Positions 1 to 9,068 of a DNA stretch of 64,000 nucleotides are shown here, piece after piece. The first letter of the stretch is position 1. Each line of letters starts with the position of its first letter. The stretch lies in assembly GCF_004138105.1 (NCBI RefSeq), contig NZ_RXHQ01000003.1, forward strand, positions 124,001-188,000. The letters are read 5' to 3'. Made by a program: the position numbers and the translations under genes. The notes beneath the pieces are model-generated. The model was not told the origin of the DNA. It saw nothing but the letters and a program-made list of their open reading frames with translations, and searched no databases. Origin of the DNA: Xylanivirga thermophila (GTDB taxonomy: Bacteria > Bacillota > Clostridia > Caldicoprobacterales > Xylanivirgaceae).

Positions 1-219
1 CTTATAAAAAGGGGAGAAGATACTCTTTTGGATGCCGAGGACAAACTGGGTTTTTTTGATAAATGGTATAACCTAAGTAATGACTTGGATGTATTGGTAT
101 CAAAATTCGAACGTATATATATGAAATGTACAGAAAGTGACATAGACTGTTATAACAACATACAGGAAGATATTCTTGATATTAAACGACAGCTTACAAA
201 GATTATTAATACCATATAA
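1..219 (+). CDS. ylxM: YlxM/UPF0122 family SRP-associated protein, 3' part only
   Basis: The reading frame is open from base 1, so the gene starts outside the window; a TTG at 28 is probably internal. The visible residues (IKRGEDTLLDAEDKLGFF, then an acidic helical tail) resemble the C-terminus of YlxM, a small helix-turn-helix protein usually encoded just upstream of ffh and thought to modulate the signal recognition particle. The tail after the conserved part is longer than in Bacillus. It ends 18 bases before the ffh start, whose SD is strong, so co-transcription is likely. The identification rests on a short fragment plus gene order. Confidence 0.75.
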   Translation, partial: LIKRGEDTLLDAEDKLGFFDKWYNLSNDLDVLVSKFERIYMKCTESDIDCYNNIQEDILDIKRQLTKIINTI

Positions 220-237
220 GCATAGGGGGGAAGGATA

Positions 238-1572
238 ATGGCATTTGAAGGTTTGGCAGAAAAGATGCAATCTGCCATGAAAAAATTGACTAGCAAAGGA
301 AAGTTAACGGAAAAAGATGTAAAAGGAGCCATGAGAGAGGTGAAATTAGCCCTCTTGGAGGCAGATGTTAACTTTATGGTAGTTAAGGATTTTATAAAAA
401 AAGTCAGTGATCGTGCAGTAGGTGCAGAAATAATGGAAAGCCTGACCCCTGGTCAGCAGGTAATAAAAATCGTGAATGATGAATTGACTCAGCTTATGGG
501 TGGTACACAAAGTCGTATTAATCTAGCTGATACTCCCCCTACAATTATCATGATGACAGGTCTTCAAGGTGCTGGTAAGACTACAACTGCTGGAAAACTA
601 GGTGGATATTTTAAAAAGCAGGGTAAAAAACCCCTTTTAGTAGCCTGCGACATATACAGACCAGCTGCTATAAAACAGTTACAGGTAGTGGGTCAAAAAC
701 TAGATATACCTGTATTTGATATGGGACAGCAAGAGCCTGTGAGTATAGCAAAAGCAGCATTAGAACATGCAAGTAATGAAGGATATGATCTAGTAATTAT
801 CGATACTGCTGGTCGTCTTCATGTAGATGAAGACATGATGAACGAGCTTTGCAATATAAAATCAGAAGTAAAACCCCATGAAATATTGTTAGTGGTAGAT
901 TCTATGACAGGCCAGGATGCAGTAAATGTAGCGGATGCTTTCAATCAGAAGTTAGGTATAGATGGTATCGTGCTTACAAAGTTGGATGGTGACACCCGTG
1001 GTGGTGCTGCCCTATCGGTAAAAGCAGTTACTGGCAAGCCGATAAAGTTCGTAGGTATGGGAGAAAAACTGGATGATTTGGAGCCGTTTCATCCTGACAG
1101 AATGGCATCAAGAATTTTGGGAATGGGTGATGTCTTAAGCCTTATTGAAAAGGCCCAGGCAAGTATAGATGCCAAAAAAGCTGAAGAACTTGAGAAGAAA
1201 CTTCGAACTCAGCAATTTACCCTGGATGATTTTTTGGATCAATTGCAGCAAATAAAGAATATGGGGCCATTAAGTGACATAGTTGGTATGATACCGGGAG
1301 TCAACACCAAGAAGTTGGCGGGAGTAGATTTAGATGGCAATCAATTATTACAGGCGGAAGCCATAATACAATCTATGACAAAAAAAGAGCGTGAAAATCC
1401 CTCTATAATAAATGCCAGTAGGCGAAAACGTATAGCCCGGGGAAGCGGGACAAATATACAAGATGTAAACAAATTGCTTAGATCTTTTGAAGAATTTAGA
1501 AAAATGATGAAGCAATTTAACAACATTGAGAAAGCTGCTAAAAAGGGTAAATTTAAATTTCCATTTATGTAA
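238..1572 (+). CDS. ffh: Signal recognition particle GTPase Ffh (SRP54)
   Basis: This is the GTPase and RNA-binding subunit of the bacterial signal recognition particle, which brings ribosomes making membrane proteins to FtsY. An N-domain helical bundle (about 1-90) is followed by the G domain with P-loop GLQGAGKTTTAGK near 108-120, DTAGRLH near 190 and TKLDGDTRGGA near 247. The M domain follows from about 300 and is Met-rich, with the SRRKRIARGSG RNA-binding segment. At 444 residues it is full length for the family. SD GGGGGGAAGG lies just before the ATG. It heads the ffh-rpsP-khpA-rimM-trmD-rplS order typical of Firmicutes. Confidence 0.97.
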   Translation: MAFEGLAEKMQSAMKKLTSKGKLTEKDVKGAMREVKLALLEADVNFMVVKDFIKKVSDRAVGAEIMESLTPGQQVIKIVNDELTQLMGGTQSRINLADTPPTIIMMTGLQGAGKTTTAGKLGGYFKKQGKKPLLVACDIYRPAAIKQLQVVGQKLDIPVFDMGQQEPVSIAKAALEHASNEGYDLVIIDTAGRLHVDEDMMNELCNIKSEVKPHEILLVVDSMTGQDAVNVADAFNQKLGIDGIVLTKLDGDTRGGAALSVKAVTGKPIKFVGMGEKLDDLEPFHPDRMASRILGMGDVLSLIEKAQASIDAKKAEELEKKLRTQQFTLDDFLDQLQQIKNMGPLSDIVGMIPGVNTKKLAGVDLDGNQLLQAEAIIQSMTKKERENPSIINASRRKRIARGSGTNIQDVNKLLRSFEEFRKMMKQFNNIEKAAKKGKFKFPFM

Positions 1573-1635
1573 ACAGAGGACATAGCTTAGGCTTAATCCT
1601 TTGATATAAAAATTAATTGTTTGGAGGTGAAATAT

Positions 1636-1881
1636 ATGGCAGTTAAAATCCGTTTAAAAAGGATTGGTTCAAAGAAAAATCCGTTCTACCGTGTAGTAGT
1701 AGCTGATTCTAGATCGCCAAGGGATGGAAGGTTTATAGAGGAAATTGGATACTATAATCCTCTTACCACTCCTGTACTGATAAATATCGATGGTGAAAAA
1801 GCTAAAGCATGGATAGATAAAGGTGCCCAGCCTACTGATACGGTAAGGGCTCTTTTGAAGAAAAATGGTATTGTGGAATAA
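1636..1881 (+). CDS. rpsP: 30S ribosomal protein S16
   Basis: This is a small-subunit ribosomal protein that helps order 16S rRNA folding early in 30S assembly. The N-terminus [19 protein letters not shown] and the [15 protein letters not shown] segment are characteristic of S16, and 81 residues is normal. The ATG at 1636 is chosen because GGAGGTG at 1623-1629 is correctly spaced; an in-frame TTG at 1621 overlaps that SD and would not be used. It lies 63 bases after ffh and 32 before khpA. Confidence 0.97.
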   Translation: MAVKIRLKRIGSKKNPFYRVVVADSRSPRDGRFIEEIGYYNPLTTPVLINIDGEKAKAWIDKGAQPTDTVRALLKKNGIVE

Positions 1882-1913
1882 ATACTATGCTTTAATTATG
1901 GAGGTGCTTAACA

Positions 1914-2141
1914 ATGGGAGATTTAGTCAAGTATATCGCCCAGGCATTAGTTGACCATCCTGAGCAGGTAACTGTTAATGAGATTCAAGGTGAACAGTCT
2001 ATAATAATAGAACTTAAAGTTGCACCTGATGATATGGGAAAGGTAATTGGTAAGCAAGGGCGAATTGCTAAAGCAATTCGTACAGTAGTTAAGGCAGCAG
2101 CTACAAAAGAAAATAAAAGAGTTGTAGTGGAGATAATATAA
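1914..2141 (+). CDS. khpA: KH-domain RNA-binding protein KhpA (YlqC)
   Basis: This is a single-domain KH protein of 75 residues that binds RNA. In other Firmicutes KhpA pairs with KhpB and affects cell elongation and small-RNA networks. The signature GxxG loop is GKQG near residues 46-49, followed by a basic helix (RIAKAIRTVVKAA). SD GGAGG precedes the ATG by a normal distance. Its position between rpsP and rimM is highly conserved, which supports the assignment. Confidence 0.93.
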   Translation: MGDLVKYIAQALVDHPEQVTVNEIQGEQSIIIELKVAPDDMGKVIGKQGRIAKAIRTVVKAAATKENKRVVVEII

Positions 2142-2153
2142 TAGGTGATGAAA

Positions 2154-2675
2154 ATGGTAGAGTATCTTTGTGTAGGTTTTGTAGTAAAACCTCAAGGGAT
2201 AAAAGGTGAAGCGAAGGTATTGCCCTTAACAGATGATATAACTAGATTTAATGATTTAAACAAGGTATATCTATATGTGGAGAATGGATACCATGAACTG
2301 TCTATAGAGAGAGCACGGTATACTAAGGATTTTGTTTATTTAAAGTTTGCTGGATATAACAATAGGGACCAAGTGGAAAGACTTCGTAATGAAGAACTTT
2401 GGATTCCTAGAGAAATGTCAGTAAAGCTCCCTGACAATGTCTACTTTATAGCAGATATTATAGATTGTTCCGTATATACATTATCTGGTATACATCTAGG
2501 TGTAATATCTGATGTCCTTCAAACGGGCAGTAATGATGTATATGTGATAGAAGGGAAATATGGTCAAATACTCATACCTGCGCTAAAAAAAGTAGTTAAA
2601 CAAGTTTTATTACAAGAAAAAAAGATAAGAGTAGATCAAGAACAATTGGAAGGTTTGTTGCCAGATGGTATTTGA
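2154..2675 (+). CDS. rimM: 16S rRNA processing protein RimM
   Basis: RimM is a ribosome maturation factor that binds S19 and the 30S head. The N-terminal barrel shows VGFVVKPQGIKGEAKV, and the C-terminal PRC-barrel has DVYVIEG and ILIPALKKVV, both usual RimM elements. I start at ATG 2154 because AGGTGA at 2143-2148 is well placed; GTG 2145 and ATG 2148 are in frame but lie within or next to that SD. The product is 173 residues, normal for RimM. Its 3' end overlaps trmD by 11 bases, indicating translational coupling. Confidence 0.93.
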   Translation: MVEYLCVGFVVKPQGIKGEAKVLPLTDDITRFNDLNKVYLYVENGYHELSIERARYTKDFVYLKFAGYNNRDQVERLRNEELWIPREMSVKLPDNVYFIADIIDCSVYTLSGIHLGVISDVLQTGSNDVYVIEGKYGQILIPALKKVVKQVLLQEKKIRVDQEQLEGLLPDGI

Positions 2676-3402
2676 TGTACTGACATTATTTCCAGAAATG
2701 TTTGGAAGTGTGCTAAACACCAGTATATTGGGTAGAGCTATAAAAAAAGGATTGATAAAAGTCAATCTATATAATATCCGTGACTTTGCTAAAAATAAGC
2801 ATAAGCGAGTAGATGATTACCCGTATGGTGGTGGATGTGGTATGGTTATGATGCCACAGCCATTATTTGATGCATTCTATTATATTGCCCAATTGAATGG
2901 TGGTACTCTGCCTACAGTCATATATTTTTCACCACAGGGTACTACATTTAATCAAAAAATAGCTACGGATTTTTCTAAAGCGGATCATTTGGTGCTGCTG
3001 TGTGGTCATTATGAGGGTATAGATCAAAGAATTATAGATAATTTTGTAGATGTTGAGATATCTATAGGAGACTATGTATTGACTGGCGGTGAATTACCGG
3101 CAATGATATTTATAGATTCTGTTAGCCGCTTTGTATCTGGAGTTTTAGGTGATGAGCAATCAGCAAGGGAAGAATCGTTTTCAAACGGTTTATTGGAGTA
3201 TCCCCAGTATACCCGGCCTTATGACTATCAAGGACATAAGGTGCCAGAAATATTATTATCCGGTAACCATAAGGAAATAAACAAATGGAGGAAACTTCAT
3301 AGCTTGAACAATACATTGATAAAAAGGCCTGATTTATTGAAAAATACAGAGCTGTCTGCAGAAGATAAACAAATGATGCGCATACTAAAGCAGCGAACTT
3401 AG
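2665..3402 (+). CDS. trmD: tRNA (guanine-37-N1)-methyltransferase TrmD
   Basis: This SPOUT-class enzyme makes m1G37 in tRNAs from S-adenosylmethionine, preventing +1 frameshifts. The deep-trefoil-knot segment is visible as LLCGHYEGIDQRI followed by SIGDYVLTGGELP (about 110-145). The N-terminus MVFDVLTLFPEMF and the C-terminal R-rich domain match TrmD, and 245 residues is usual. It begins inside the end of rimM. The gap to rplS then carries a separate promoter. Confidence 0.97.
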   Translation: MVFDVLTLFPEMFGSVLNTSILGRAIKKGLIKVNLYNIRDFAKNKHKRVDDYPYGGGCGMVMMPQPLFDAFYYIAQLNGGTLPTVIYFSPQGTTFNQKIATDFSKADHLVLLCGHYEGIDQRIIDNFVDVEISIGDYVLTGGELPAMIFIDSVSRFVSGVLGDEQSAREESFSNGLLEYPQYTRPYDYQGHKVPEILLSGNHKEINKWRKLHSLNNTLIKRPDLLKNTELSAEDKQMMRILKQRT

Positions 3403-3416
3403 CGTAATTTTGATTA

Positions 3417-3445
3417 TTGTTACTTAATATATAATATGCTATAAT
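3417..3445 (+). promoter_or_regulatory. SigmaA promoter for rplS
   Basis: TTGTTA at 3417-3422, a 17-base spacer and TATAAT at 3440-3445 with an extended -10 TG two bases upstream. It lies in the 119-base gap after trmD and would start RNA near 3452. Confidence 0.7.
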
Positions 3446-3451
3446 AAACAT

Positions 3452-3521
3452 TGTTGTAATAGGCGGTCCTCTATATTATCATTGATATGAACGTCTAAGA
3501 TGGAAGGAGGTAAACATTATC
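3452..3521 (+). promoter_or_regulatory. rplS 5' leader, possible L19 autoregulatory leader
   Basis: About 70 untranslated bases separate the predicted start from the rplS ATG. They contain a GGCGGTCC segment, an AT-rich dyad around 3472-3487, and a GAACGTCTAAGATGGAAGGAGG block leading into the SD. Firmicutes rplS genes are known to carry a small L19 leader RNA; the position and the final block fit, but I could not align it to that family. Confidence 0.45.
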
Positions 3522-3872
3522 ATGAGTGATGCTATTTCTTTAATTGAAAAAGAACAGCTTAAGAAAGATATTCCTGATTTTAATGTTGGAGATACAGTTA
3601 GAGTAGATGTCAAGGTAGTTGAAGGTAGTCGAGAAAGGTTACAGGCATTTGAAGGTGTAGTTATTAAACGTCAGGGAGGCGGCGTTAGAGAAAGTTTTAC
3701 TGTTCGTCGAGTTTCCTACGGCGTTGGCATAGAGAGAACGTTCTTATTGCATTCACCTAAGGTTGACAAAATCCAAGTATTAAGAAAAGGAAAGGTTCGT
3801 AGGGCTAAACTTTTCTACTTAAGAGACAGAGTGGGGAAAGCTGCCAAAGTAAAAGAAAAGAGTATTCAATAA
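3522..3872 (+). CDS. rplS: 50S ribosomal protein L19
   Basis: L19 lies at the interface of the ribosomal subunits. Family motifs are [20 protein letters not shown] and [19 protein letters not shown], with the [20 protein letters not shown] tail. The length of 116 residues is standard. A strong AAGGAGG SD precedes the ATG. It has its own promoter and leader upstream and an intrinsic terminator directly after its stop codon, so it can be expressed independently of the trmD operon. Confidence 0.97.
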   Translation: MSDAISLIEKEQLKKDIPDFNVGDTVRVDVKVVEGSRERLQAFEGVVIKRQGGGVRESFTVRRVSYGVGIERTFLLHSPKVDKIQVLRKGKVRRAKLFYLRDRVGKAAKVKEKSIQ

Positions 3873-3876
3873 ACAT

Positions 3877-3904
3877 GGGACTGGCTGCAGTCCCTTTTAT
3901 TTTT
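3877..3904 (+). terminator. Intrinsic terminator after rplS
   Basis: A perfect 7-bp stem GGGACTG/CAGTCCC (3877-3883 with 888-894 of the same kb) with a 4-base loop, followed by TTTTATTTTTAT. It separates rplS from lepB and lies upstream of the chosen lepB start. Confidence 0.75.
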
Positions 3905-3931
3905 ATGAAATATGAAAGCAGGTGGCAGTTT

Positions 3932-4447
3932 ATGAGTGAATCAAAAAGTGAATTGCTTGAATGGATAGAAGCAATTGTAATTGCTCTAGTGTTGGCATTC
4001 TTCATTAGAACTTTTCTTTTTGAAGTTATAAAAGTAGAAGGAAGTTCTATGATGCCTACACTTTATGAAAATAATCGTTTGGTGGTAAATAAATTAGGGT
4101 ATAGATTTTCTTCCCCGAAACAAGGTGATATTATAATATTTAGGAATCCAGATAATATGAAGGAAAATTATATAAAGAGGGTTATAGCTGTACCAGGACA
4201 AACTGTAGAGGTAAAAGATGGTTCTGTAAAAGTAGATGATAAAACCTTAGCAGAATTCTATATTGCTGAACCACCGTTAGATGACTTTAATAAAGTTGAA
4301 GTACCTCAAAATACTATTTTTGTAATGGGGGATAATAGAAATCATAGTAGAGATAGTAGACATATAGGTTTTATCCCATATGAGAATGTACTCGGTAAAG
4401 CAAAGTGGCGCATTTGGCCTATAAATGATATGAAATGGTTTAAGTAG
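3932..4447 (+). CDS. lepB: Type I signal peptidase
   Basis: This membrane-anchored serine protease removes signal peptides from exported proteins. One N-terminal membrane segment (about 11-30) precedes the catalytic VEGSSMMPTL (Ser39). The general base Lys82 is in YIKRVIAVPGQ, and the GDNRNHSRDSR box follows. The length of 171 residues fits the short Gram-positive type. I start at ATG 3932, which has AGGTGG six bases upstream; an in-frame ATG at 3875 lies just before the terminator stem. Its place between rplS and rbgA is conserved. Confidence 0.94.
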   Translation: MSESKSELLEWIEAIVIALVLAFFIRTFLFEVIKVEGSSMMPTLYENNRLVVNKLGYRFSSPKQGDIIIFRNPDNMKENYIKRVIAVPGQTVEVKDGSVKVDDKTLAEFYIAEPPLDDFNKVEVPQNTIFVMGDNRNHSRDSRHIGFIPYENVLGKAKWRIWPINDMKWFK

Positions 4448-4458
4448 GGGTGGTGTTA

Positions 4459-5322
4459 TTGAATATAAATTGGTATCCAGGACATATGGCTAAAGCAAAA
4501 AGGGAAATGATAGAAAAAGTAAGATTGGTAGATATAGTAATCAAAATAATGGATGCTCGCATTCCTATGAGCAGCAATAATCCAGAATTTGATAAGATTT
4601 TTGATGGAAAAGCAAATATTCTAATAATCAATAAGGCAGATCTAGCAGATAAAAATGCAAATGATACATGGATAGATTTTTTTAAAAATACGAATACACA
4701 AGCTACTATATTGGATTCTACTAATAATGGACAAGTAAACAGGGTAAAGAATTGGATAATTGACATATGTAAAAAACGTCAACAGGAAATAAAAAAGCAA
4801 AAGGGTATAAACAAGCCTATAAGGGCAATGGTAGTAGGAATACCAAATGTAGGCAAATCCACGTTTATAAACAGTCTATCAGGCAGCCAAAAAGCAAAAG
4901 TAGGTAATAAACCAGGTGTAACACGTGGGCAACAATGGATAAGAATAAACAACTTTTTAGAGATGCTCGATACTCCAGGCCTATTATGGCCTAAGTTAGA
5001 TAATCAAACTACGGCGCTGCATCTTGCATTTGCTGGATGCATTAAAAAGGAAATAGTTGATAATGAAGAATTGGCAGTAAAATTTATAGAAGAGTTAAAA
5101 CATATGTATCCTCAAATGTTGATGAAAAGATACAATCTAGATAAATTGGAAGGTCATGGATATCAGATATTAGAACAGATTTGTCTAAATAAAGGCCTTA
5201 TAAAATCTAGAGGAATTTCAGATATTAATAGAGGTGCGGATATGCTAATTAAAGATTTCCAATCTGGTAAGATGGGCAAAATTACTTTGGAATTTCCATA
5301 TATGATAGGGGAGAACAAGTAG
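4459..5322 (+). CDS. rbgA: Ribosome biogenesis GTPase RbgA (YlqF)
   Basis: RbgA is a late 50S assembly factor required for incorporation of L16 in Bacillus. It is a circularly permuted GTPase: NKAD (58-61) comes before the P-loop GIPNVGKST (127-135), with GVT near 153-155 and DTPG (171-174). The N-terminal WYPGHMAKAKR and a C-terminal helical domain fit the family. TTG 4459 is chosen because AGGGGTGG at 4446-4453 is correctly spaced; upstream in-frame GTGs overlap that SD. The rbgA-rnhB-yraN order follows. Confidence 0.93.
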   Translation: MNINWYPGHMAKAKREMIEKVRLVDIVIKIMDARIPMSSNNPEFDKIFDGKANILIINKADLADKNANDTWIDFFKNTNTQATILDSTNNGQVNRVKNWIIDICKKRQQEIKKQKGINKPIRAMVVGIPNVGKSTFINSLSGSQKAKVGNKPGVTRGQQWIRINNFLEMLDTPGLLWPKLDNQTTALHLAFAGCIKKEIVDNEELAVKFIEELKHMYPQMLMKRYNLDKLEGHGYQILEQICLNKGLIKSRGISDINRGADMLIKDFQSGKMGKITLEFPYMIGENK

Positions 5323-5922
5323 ATGCAGAATCTTTTAGAGGAAGAAAAAAAAATATGGGATTTAGGTATGGATTATATAGCAGGTATTGATGAGGTAGGA
5401 AGGGGACCTTTAGCTGGACCAGTATTAGCTGCCTGTGTTATATTGCCCAAAGGTTTATATTTAGAAGGGGTAAATGATTCAAAAAAATTATCACCTAAAA
5501 AGCGCGATGCTTTATTTGATATAATTACAGAATATGCAATTGCAATAGGTATAGGGAGGGTATCACCAAATCGTATAGATGAAGTTAACATATTAAATGC
5601 TACTCATGAAGCTATGAAATATGCACTTTTAAATTGTTCCGTAAAACCGGAACATGTGCTTATAGATGCTATTACTCTAAACAATATTCCTGTACCACAA
5701 ACTGCAATTATAAAAGGGGATGCAAAATCCCAGTCCATTGCAGCAGCGTCTATAGTTGCAAAGGTAACGCGAGATCGTGAAATGGTGAAATGGAATAAAA
5801 TATATCCTGAATATGGTTTTGATAGGCACAAAGGTTATGGTACAGCATTTCATATACAGGCAATACGAGAATATGGATTATGCCCCATACATAGAACGAC
5901 ATTTTGCACCAAATTTATATAG
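5323..5922 (+). CDS. rnhB: Ribonuclease HII
   Basis: RNase HII cleaves the RNA strand of hybrids and starts removal of single ribonucleotides from DNA. Acidic catalytic residues are visible: Asp23-Glu24 in GIDEVGRGPLAGP, Asp115 in HVLIDA, and Asp151 in KVTRDREM; the HKGYGT block near the end is also typical. The length of 199 residues is standard. It begins directly after the rbgA stop with GGGGAGAA as SD, so it is coupled to rbgA. Confidence 0.96.
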   Translation: MQNLLEEEKKIWDLGMDYIAGIDEVGRGPLAGPVLAACVILPKGLYLEGVNDSKKLSPKKRDALFDIITEYAIAIGIGRVSPNRIDEVNILNATHEAMKYALLNCSVKPEHVLIDAITLNNIPVPQTAIIKGDAKSQSIAAASIVAKVTRDREMVKWNKIYPEYGFDRHKGYGTAFHIQAIREYGLCPIHRTTFCTKFI

Positions 5923-5982
5923 ATTCAATAAAATTAGAGGAATTTGTAAGTATGTGTAGAATATAAAAATAAGGTGTTGTTT

Positions 5983-6333
5983 ATGAATAATAAAGAACTT
6001 GGCAGATGGGGAGAAAAAATAGCGGCATCCTATTTAATTAACAAGGATTTTACTATATTATATAAAAACTATACTTCACCATTTGGAGAAGTTGATATAG
6101 TAGCAAAACAAAATGAATACACAGTGTTTATAGAGGTAAAAACTAGGCGCAGCTTAGCATATGGTTTACCATGTGAAGCTGTTAACAAGCGTAAGATGGC
6201 AAAATATTTTAAGACAGCAATGTATTATATCAAATCTAAGAATGTAGATGCCTGCTATAGATTCGATGTTGTAGAAGTTTATCTAAAAAATGATGGTACA
6301 TATCATATCAACCATATACCAAATGCCTTTTAA
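5983..6333 (+). CDS. yraN: YraN family (UPF0102) predicted nuclease
   Basis: This small protein of 116 residues has a restriction-endonuclease-like fold: LGRWGEKIAASYL at the start, then SPFGEVDIVA (Asp38) and FIEVKTRR (Glu51, Lys53), which is the PD-(D/E)xK nuclease core. The substrate is not established for the family. ATG 5983 is chosen since AAGGTG at 5971-5976 precedes it. It lies between rnhB and a ComM-type gene, a common arrangement. Confidence 0.88.
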   Translation: MNNKELGRWGEKIAASYLINKDFTILYKNYTSPFGEVDIVAKQNEYTVFIEVKTRRSLAYGLPCEAVNKRKMAKYFKTAMYYIKSKNVDACYRFDVVEVYLKNDGTYHINHIPNAF

Positions 6334-6357
6334 TTCATTTATTTGAGGGTGATGGCG

Positions 6358-7890
6358 TTGCTTTCAAAGATAAAAAGTACTGGACTCATCGGTATAGAGG
6401 GTTATATTGTGGATGTGGAGGTAGATATATCTAATGGATTACCTCAATTTGATATTGTCGGTCTTCCTGATACCGCTGTCAAAGAATCAAAGGAACGGGT
6501 AAGGGCTGCTATAAAGAATAGTGGGTTAGAATTTCCCATAAAGCGTATTACAGTAAATTTAGCTCCCGCCGACACTCGAAAAGAAGGTTCCATATATGAC
6601 CTTTCAATAGCAATAGGCATATTATTGGCAACAGGTCAAATTCCATATACCAAATTTTGTAATGGCGTATTTATAGGCGAACTTTCTTTAGATGGTAGTA
6701 TAAAGTCTGTAGATGGGGTGTTGCCAATGTTATTATCGGTATCGAAACCAGGAATTGATGTTGTAGTAGCCAAACAAAATGTAGTTGAAGCTATGAATGT
6801 AGATGGCATAAACGTATATTCTGCTAGTACTTTATCCTCATTGGTAGAAGACCTTAAAAATGCTAGGTTGAAACCTGCAGATGTGGCCTCAGATAAAGAT
6901 CTTGAAGGCTATATAGATAATTTTGCATATGATTTTTCTGATATAAAAGGTCAGGATAGCGCTAAGCGTGCTTTAGAAGTATCTGCTGCTGGGAGTCATA
7001 ACATTATTTTAATAGGTCAACCGGGGGTAGGGAAGACCATGATGGCCAAATGCTTGCCCTCAATACTTCCTGGTATTAGTTATAAAGAGGCAATTGAGAT
7101 TACTCAAATATATAGTGCAGCAGGATTATTAAAAGGAGAGGGACTCATAAAACGTCGTCCATTTCGATGCCCTCATCATACTATTTCTGCAACAGCACTG
7201 GCTGGAGGCGGACGTATACCAAAACCTGGGGAGATTAGTCTTGCTCATAATGGAGTATTATTTCTAGATGAACTGCCGGAATTTTCTCGAGAAGCTCTGG
7301 AAATATTGCGCCAGCCCCTCGAGGATGGAGCGATAACCATATCAAGGATTTATGGAACTGTCATGTTTCCAGCTAAGTTTATGCTTGTAGCCAGTATGAA
7401 TCCCACCCCTTGTGGGTATTATCCTTGGCAAGACAGATGCCACTGTACCCCTAATCAGGTATCAAGATATATAGATAAGATATCAGGAGCGCTTTTTGAT
7501 AGGTTTGATATTCAAATAGAGATGGCTCCCATATCGTTTGATAAGCTTAGCAGCACAAATACATCACAATCTTCAAAAAAGATAAAACAAAGGGTAGATA
7601 CTGCTAGAATGTTGCAATTATACCGTTATAAAGATGAAGGTATAGTATCAAACGCCCAGCTAAATCATCGGCAGATCTCAAAATACTGTATAATGCATGA
7701 GTCTCAAAAGAAATTATTAAAGGACGCTTTTGAGCGATTAAATCTGAGTGCCCGCGCATATGATAGGATACTGAGGGTTGCCCGTACCATTGCTGATTTG
7801 GATGGGGAGGAATATCTTCAGGATAATCATATAGCTGAGGCAATACAGTATAGAAGTTTGGATAGAAATTATTTAGACAGAATCTATTAA
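6358..7890 (+). CDS. comM: ComM/YifB family Mg-chelatase-like AAA ATPase
   Basis: The product has about 510 residues with an N-terminal Lon-protease-like fold (GIEGYIVDVEVDISNGLP). The AAA core has Walker A GQPGVGKT near 220-227, FLDELPEF as Walker B, and a C-terminal Mg-chelatase domain with SARAYDRILRVARTIADL. In Proteobacteria ComM is a hexameric helicase that promotes branch migration during transformation. TTG 6358 is chosen because GAGGGTGA at 6345-6352 precedes it; ATG 6352 overlaps this SD. dprA, another transformation gene, follows after the minus-strand aminotransferase. Confidence 0.9.
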   Translation: MLSKIKSTGLIGIEGYIVDVEVDISNGLPQFDIVGLPDTAVKESKERVRAAIKNSGLEFPIKRITVNLAPADTRKEGSIYDLSIAIGILLATGQIPYTKFCNGVFIGELSLDGSIKSVDGVLPMLLSVSKPGIDVVVAKQNVVEAMNVDGINVYSASTLSSLVEDLKNARLKPADVASDKDLEGYIDNFAYDFSDIKGQDSAKRALEVSAAGSHNIILIGQPGVGKTMMAKCLPSILPGISYKEAIEITQIYSAAGLLKGEGLIKRRPFRCPHHTISATALAGGGRIPKPGEISLAHNGVLFLDELPEFSREALEILRQPLEDGAITISRIYGTVMFPAKFMLVASMNPTPCGYYPWQDRCHCTPNQVSRYIDKISGALFDRFDIQIEMAPISFDKLSSTNTSQSSKKIKQRVDTARMLQLYRYKDEGIVSNAQLNHRQISKYCIMHESQKKLLKDAFERLNLSARAYDRILRVARTIADLDGEEYLQDNHIAEAIQYRSLDRNYLDRIY

Positions 7891-9068
7891 AAGAATTCTC
7901 TTGCTATGGCCTCAATGGCAGGCAGGGAATTTTTTATTGTATCAATACTTACACAATAGGACATTCTAAAGTAGCCTGGTTGTCCAAATCCTGTACCAGG
8001 TACTAATAAAACATTATGCTTTGCTGCTGCTTTTATAAATTCTATATCATCTGGTATGGGGGATTTTGGGAACAAATAGAATGCCCCTCGGGGTTTTATG
8101 CAATCAAAGCCAAGACCAGTTAAAAAATCGAATAACACATCTCGCTTTTTTTTATATTGTGAGATGTCCGTTTCTGCATCTAGGGAAGAGGCTATTACCT
8201 TTTGAAATAGGGCAGGAGCATTTACAAATCCCAATGTTCTATTGGCAAATGTTAATCCAGATATTATAAGATCGTTTTGAGGAAGAACTGGATTTACTGC
8301 AATATATCCAATTCGTTCACCTGGCAGGGCAAGGGATTTACTAAATGAATTTATTATCATTGAATGCTTAAAAATATTTAATATACTAGGTATTTTTATA
8401 TTGTCATACACGAGCTTATTATAAGGTTCATCTGATAATACAAATATAACATGTCCATATTCCATTTCTTTCTGTTCAATAAGTTTTGCCATAGCTTTTA
8501 GTATCTTATCTGAATATATTACACCTGTTGGATTGTTTGGTGAATTTAGTATTATAGCCTTTACTTTAGGATTTAAGCAATTTTCTAGCGCAGTAAGGTC
8601 TGGTTCAAAGGTATCCTTATTGGTTGAGGCTATTACAGGGACCCCTCCATGGTTATCTATATAAAATAGGTATTCAGAAAAATAAGGCGCTAATACTATT
8701 ACTTCATCACCTTCATCTAATATGGTCTTTAACGCTACATTCAACCCTCCAGCAGCTCCACATGTCATTATTATATGGGAACTTTTAACTGATAGATTCG
8801 TATTTTGGCTTATGTTTTGTGCAATCTTTTCTCTAACATCTTCAAATCCTGCATTGTTCATGTATTTATGTATACCAGGCTGATCTGATAATATAATATC
8901 CCTAAGACTGTTTTTAACTTCCTTAGGAGGTTCAGGATCTGGATTTCCCAAGGTAAAATCGTATACATTATCAGCTCCATATAGCTTTCTTAACCTTTCA
9001 CCTTCTTCAAACATGTTTCTAATCCAGGAAGAATGATTTAAACTTGTAAAAATCTTTTTTGAAATCAT
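7887..9068 (-). CDS. PLP-dependent class I/II aminotransferase
   Basis: This is a 393-residue fold-type I enzyme. NSPNNPTGVIYS and the lysine-containing SFSKSLALPGERIGY motif (Schiff-base Lys near 238) place it among aspartate/tyrosine-type aminotransferases. SDEPYNKLVY carries the conserved Asp/Tyr pair that holds the cofactor. Substrate cannot be told from sequence. On the minus strand a GGGAGG SD precedes the ATG. It converges with comM, overlapping its last four bases, and is the only full minus-strand gene in the window. Confidence 0.9.
   Translation of the reverse strand: MISKKIFTSLNHSSWIRNMFEEGERLRKLYGADNVYDFTLGNPDPEPPKEVKNSLRDIILSDQPGIHKYMNNAGFEDVREKIAQNISQNTNLSVKSSHIIMTCGAAGGLNVALKTILDEGDEVIVLAPYFSEYLFYIDNHGGVPVIASTNKDTFEPDLTALENCLNPKVKAIILNSPNNPTGVIYSDKILKAMAKLIEQKEMEYGHVIFVLSDEPYNKLVYDNIKIPSILNIFKHSMIINSFSKSLALPGERIGYIAVNPVLPQNDLIISGLTFANRTLGFVNAPALFQKVIASSLDAETDISQYKKKRDVLFDFLTGLGFDCIKPRGAFYLFPKSPIPDDIEFIKAAAKHNVLLVPGTGFGQPGYFRMSYCVSIDTIKNSLPAIEAIAREFF

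Noticed and set aside
1947-2195. Minus-strand open frame opposite khpA and rimM
   Set aside because: Composition is Tyr/His/Cys-rich, no SD, and it is fully opposite well-identified genes.
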